A stretch of 64,000 nt of DNA from an uncultured Ruminococcus sp. (lineage in GTDB: Bacteria; Bacillota; Clostridia; Oscillospirales; Ruminococcaceae). The position numbers were made by a program, and so were the translations under genes. Position 1 is the stretch's first letter. Each line of letters begins with the position of its first letter. This document shows positions 61,090 to 64,000 of the stretch, piece by piece. A model generated the notes under the pieces. That model ran no database searches and was not told the origin of the DNA. It worked only from the letters and a program-made list of their open reading frames with translations. The stretch is from the NCBI GenBank assembly GCA_902800795.1, contig CADCFQ010000014.1:1-64000 (forward strand), written 5' to 3'.

Positions 61090-62598
61090 ATGACAATCAG
61101 AACATTCAAGATGAAGCGTGTGCTGGCAGCAACGGCCGCTGTTGTTATGGCTTTCTGTACAGTTGCCAATAACAGTACAGTAGTTTTCAATAACACAAAG
61201 ACCGTTCTTGCAGAAAGCGACGCTATCAAGGAAAACAAGAAGAAGATCTCCTCTGCCCAGGAGAAGCTGGACGCTCTCGAAGAGAAGCAGTCGGCGCTGG
61301 ACGAGCAGATCGCATCAACAAACGACGATATCTCAAAGGAACAGGAAAATCAGGACGCTATCAACGAGCAGATCGAAACTGTTGAAGAGACTATCCGTAC
61401 TCTCGAAGAGTCTATCCAGGAGCTTAATGAAGAGATCGGTTCCCTGGAGGAGCAGATCGGCATAAGCGAGATCAAGATCCGCAATAAGAGAACGGAGATC
61501 GAGACAGGCATCGACGAGTTCAAGCAGAGACTCAGAGCGCTCTATATCGCAGGAAACGGTTCTTATTCCGATATACTGATAGGCGCTCAGGACTTCTATG
61601 ATATGCTCATGAAGATCGAGCTTGTAAAGAGAGTCGCAGAGCATGACGACTCGATGATCGACAGGCTCAGCGAGCTGAAGGACCAGTATGAGGCCGATGA
61701 GAAGCAGCTTGAAGCTGACAAGGCAGAGCTGGAGGAAAGAAAGGCTGTTCTGGCTGAACAGATGGACTACCATAAGTCTCAGAAGGAAAAGCTGGATGAC
61801 CTTTATTCCAAGAGCCAGGCTGTTATCGACCAGCTGGAGATCGACAGACAGGTCTATGAGGCAAACAAGGAGCAGATCGACAAGGAGCACGCAGAGTTCG
61901 AGGCTCAGATCCAGGCGCTTTATGAAGAGCAGCAGGCTATAAAGCAGCAGGAGGAAGAAGCAAGGAAAAAGGCTGAAGAGGAAGCCCGCAGGAAGGCTGA
62001 GGAAGAGGCAGAACGCCTCAGACAGCAGCAGGCAGCCCAGCAGCAGACCACCGATAACAGCGGCACAAGTAACGGCGGTGCGGATGCAAACGGCAACTCT
62101 CAGAGCTCCAGTGCCCAGACAGGAAACACTACCACCAACCAGAGCTCCACAAGCAACGCTGACTTTGGCTATAAGGACAAGTCCCAGTTTACATGGCCGT
62201 GCCCGGGATTCTATTACATATCCTATGGTGTCGGCTGGAGATGGGGTGCTTACCACCAGGGCATCGACATCTGGTCGGCAGGCATCCGAGGCGCTAAGAT
62301 AGTGGCTGCGGCAGAAGGCACCGTCCTTCTCGTAAGCAACACCTGTACCCACGACTATGGAAAGAACTATTCCTGCGGCTGCGGCGGCGGATACGGCAAC
62401 TACTGTATCATCGACCACGGCAACGGCTACTGGACACTTTACGGACATTCACAGTATATGTCCGTTCAGCAGGGTCAGCACGTCAACCAGGGCGACGTTC
62501 TTGGAATAGTCGGCTCCACCGGTCATTCCACCGGTGACCACCTGCACTTTGAGGTCCGTATAAACGGAGTTGCACAGAATCCCGAGGACTATGTATAA
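61090..62598 (+). CDS. Secreted coiled-coil M23 peptidase (FtsEX-type murein hydrolase)
   Basis: A 502-residue protein: signal peptide (MKRVLAATAAVVMAFCTVA), two coiled-coil parts (about 45-145 and 190-320), a Ser/Asn/Gln linker, and a LytM/M23 domain (about 365-500). Zinc motifs are HQGIDIW and HLHFEVRINGV. A Cys-rich insert (TCTHDYGK, CGCGGGYGNYC) lies in the catalytic domain. The plan equals that of EnvC and other FtsEX-activated hydrolases (PcsB is the comparable case with another catalytic domain), which fits its place 142 nt after ftsX. GGAGG lies 6 nt before the ATG. The next gene is a paralog. Confidence 0.93.
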   Translation: MTIRTFKMKRVLAATAAVVMAFCTVANNSTVVFNNTKTVLAESDAIKENKKKISSAQEKLDALEEKQSALDEQIASTNDDISKEQENQDAINEQIETVEETIRTLEESIQELNEEIGSLEEQIGISEIKIRNKRTEIETGIDEFKQRLRALYIAGNGSYSDILIGAQDFYDMLMKIELVKRVAEHDDSMIDRLSELKDQYEADEKQLEADKAELEERKAVLAEQMDYHKSQKEKLDDLYSKSQAVIDQLEIDRQVYEANKEQIDKEHAEFEAQIQALYEEQQAIKQQEEEARKKAEEEARRKAEEEAERLRQQQAAQQQTTDNSGTSNGGADANGNSQSSSAQTGNTTTNQSSTSNADFGYKDKSQFTWPCPGFYYISYGVGWRWGAYHQGIDIWSAGIRGAKIVAAAEGTVLLVSNTCTHDYGKNYSCGCGGGYGNYCIIDHGNGYWTLYGHSQYMSVQQGQHVNQGDVLGIVGSTGHSTGDHLHFEVRINGVAQNPEDYV

Positions 62599-62650
62599 TA
62601 AGACCCGGGAGGACGCAGCGTTTTCGTACCCAAAGGAGTAATGGCTTATT

Positions 62651-64000
62651 ATGAACAGGCTTTTGAGCTTCAAGAAATTCATATCGTTTTTGTGCGCAGC
62701 ACTGATATCTCTGGGGATAGCCCAAAGCTCCAAGCAGGAGCAGCACGTAGGTGCGGAGGGCTATACTGCGGAGCAGACCGCTGACGGCTATACCCAGCAG
62801 GCTGATCAGGGCGACGGCACAGAGCTTACCGGTGATTACATCCCCGAGCAGCAGTTCACGGACGACGGCACCACCTACGATCAGGCGACTGACGACCAGC
62901 AGACAGGCGATCAGACTGATGACGGAACCGGCGAGACCGATGACAGCGCTGACGAAGAGGAAGCAAGCGGCGTTGACCTTACTGCTTATGCCGAGCAGCT
63001 CCAGAAGATCTCGGAGAAGCAGCGTGAGATAAACGAACAGCTTGACGATAACGCCGAGGAGATAAAGGACGAGGAAAAGAAGCAGAAGCTTATAATGGAT
63101 AAGATCGATGCCGTCAATGACGAGATCGAAGTGCTCAACACCTATATGACCGTTCTTGAAATGAAGATAAACACCAACCAGCGTGATATCGAGAAGAAGC
63201 AGCTGGAGATAGACAACTCTATCGCTGATTTCAAGAAAAGGCTCAGGGCTATGTATATTGCCGGAGACGGCAGCTATACTGATATGGTGCTGCAGGCTGA
63301 CGATTTCTATGATGTGCTTATGAGGCTGGAGCTTATCAAGCGTGTGGCCAAGCACGACGACAGTATGATCGACAGGCTTTATAAAATGAAGGCCGAGCTG
63401 GAACAGCTCCAGGCAGAGCTGGATACACAGCAGGCTGAATATGAAAAGCAGGAAGAGGAATATAACCGCCAGAGACAGGAGCTGACCGAGCTTTATGCTT
63501 CGAGCAAGAAGGCTCAGGCAGAGCTTGAGGCTTCCACAAAGCAGCTCCAGAAGCAGAACGAGGCTTATGACAACGAAAGGCTTTCCTTTGAGGGAACGCT
63601 TTCGGATGTGCTCAAATCCTCGGGGACAGGCGGAACAGCAAGAGACAACGAGATAATGGCTACTATGGTGCTTGCTGATGAAGCACTGGATAAGCTGAGG
63701 AAGGAATACCGTGAGAGGATAGAGAACAAGGAATCCATCGACGAGTATGAGCCTGAGTATTATTTCAAGTGGCCGGTACCCGACAGCTACAATATCACCT
63801 ACGGTGTGGGACCCAGATGGGGCTCCTATCACACGGGTATCGATATCGGCGGCTCACACGGGATGAAGATATGTGCCAGCGAGTCAGGCGTTGTCATAAG
63901 GACGAACACCACCTGCACCCACGACTACGGCAAGGACGGCTCGTGCGGCTGCGGCGGCGGATACGGAAACTTTATCATCGTTGACCACGGCAACGGCTTT
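62651..64000 (+). CDS. Second coiled-coil M23 peptidase, cut at the window end
   Basis: Open from ATG 62651 to the window end, 450 codons, no stop. It has a signal-like helix (FISFLCAALISLGIAQS), an acidic Thr/Asp/Gln linker (TDDQQTGDQTDDGTGETDDS), two coiled coils, and an M23 domain that begins FKWPVPDSYNITYGVGPRWGSYHTGIDIG and carries the same Cys-rich insert (TCTHDYGKDG, CGCGGGYGNF). The HLHFE end lies beyond the window. AAAGGAG precedes it at about 13 nt. It resembles the preceding gene in order and wording (for example KRVAKHDDSMIDRL), so a tandem duplication is likely, with a different linker. Confidence 0.9.
   Translation, partial: MNRLLSFKKFISFLCAALISLGIAQSSKQEQHVGAEGYTAEQTADGYTQQADQGDGTELTGDYIPEQQFTDDGTTYDQATDDQQTGDQTDDGTGETDDSADEEEASGVDLTAYAEQLQKISEKQREINEQLDDNAEEIKDEEKKQKLIMDKIDAVNDEIEVLNTYMTVLEMKINTNQRDIEKKQLEIDNSIADFKKRLRAMYIAGDGSYTDMVLQADDFYDVLMRLELIKRVAKHDDSMIDRLYKMKAELEQLQAELDTQQAEYEKQEEEYNRQRQELTELYASSKKAQAELEASTKQLQKQNEAYDNERLSFEGTLSDVLKSSGTGGTARDNEIMATMVLADEALDKLRKEYRERIENKESIDEYEPEYYFKWPVPDSYNITYGVGPRWGSYHTGIDIGGSHGMKICASESGVVIRTNTTCTHDYGKDGSCGCGGGYGNFIIVDHGNGF

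Overview
The window reads as the chromosome of a cellulolytic Ruminococcus (Oscillospiraceae, Bacillota), close to the R. albus / R. flavefaciens group. The best single pointer is a 389-residue cellobiose 2-epimerase with the same length and the same Arg52/His184/His243/His374 positions as the R. albus enzyme. It sits in a run of genes with a lipid-anchored GH5 endoglucanase. A complete type IV pilus locus with a cellulose-binding-like pilin, RNase Y, T-box control of thrS, FtsEX with M23 hydrolases, and many GGAGG ribosome sites agree with this. Species cannot be fixed from the sequence. I see no phage, insertion sequence, CRISPR array or plasmid gene.

Layout. 1-9 kb: a cut-off gene, an LCP ligase with a long disordered cytoplasmic tail, a 1313-residue periplasmic-binding-protein/GGDEF-like/EAL/beta-helix fusion, nrdR between two inverted copies of a structured repeat, and an SGNH-hydrolase lipoprotein. 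9-19 kb: prfC, a small double-glycine-leader zinc-ribbon peptide, a CorC-like CBS protein, a transglutaminase-like lipoprotein, a SipW-like protein that lost its catalytic residues, five tRNAs (one tRNA-Gly very unusual), an O-antigen-ligase-like membrane protein and RNase Y. 19-27 kb: T-box, small membrane protein and thrS; a HAD phosphatase/acyl-CoA synthetase/DUF3783/EamA exporter operon; two paralogous small membrane proteins.

27-40 kb is the type IV pilus locus: pilC, a fused pilM-pilN, pilO, a PilX-like protein and two prepilins, then pilB and pilT on the minus strand, with pilD divergent from pilB. The 680-residue prepilin ends in a CBM2-like module, which suggests a pilus that holds plant cell wall. 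40-47 kb: a small membrane protein, recG, and a surface-polymer O-acetylation cluster (SGNH, DUF4358, MBOAT, DHHW). 47-52 kb: DUF1015, cellobiose 2-epimerase, PHP phosphoesterase and GH5 cellulase, linking cellulose cleavage to cellobiose use. 52-58 kb: a tightly overlapping minus-strand run fhs, DUF3810 metalloprotease, C39-like lipoprotein, tsaE, tsaB, rpiB. 58-64 kb: a CdaR/PucR-type regulator, ftsE, ftsX and two tandem coiled-coil M23 peptidases, the second cut by the window end.

Two genome-wide habits are visible. Promoters are uniform: a TTG-type -35, exactly 17 bp, and a TATAAT-type -10, mostly with an upstream TG. Gene gaps carry a dispersed repeat family marked by an exact 16-mer present seven times. 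All functional calls rest on reading the proteins by eye; no database search was run.
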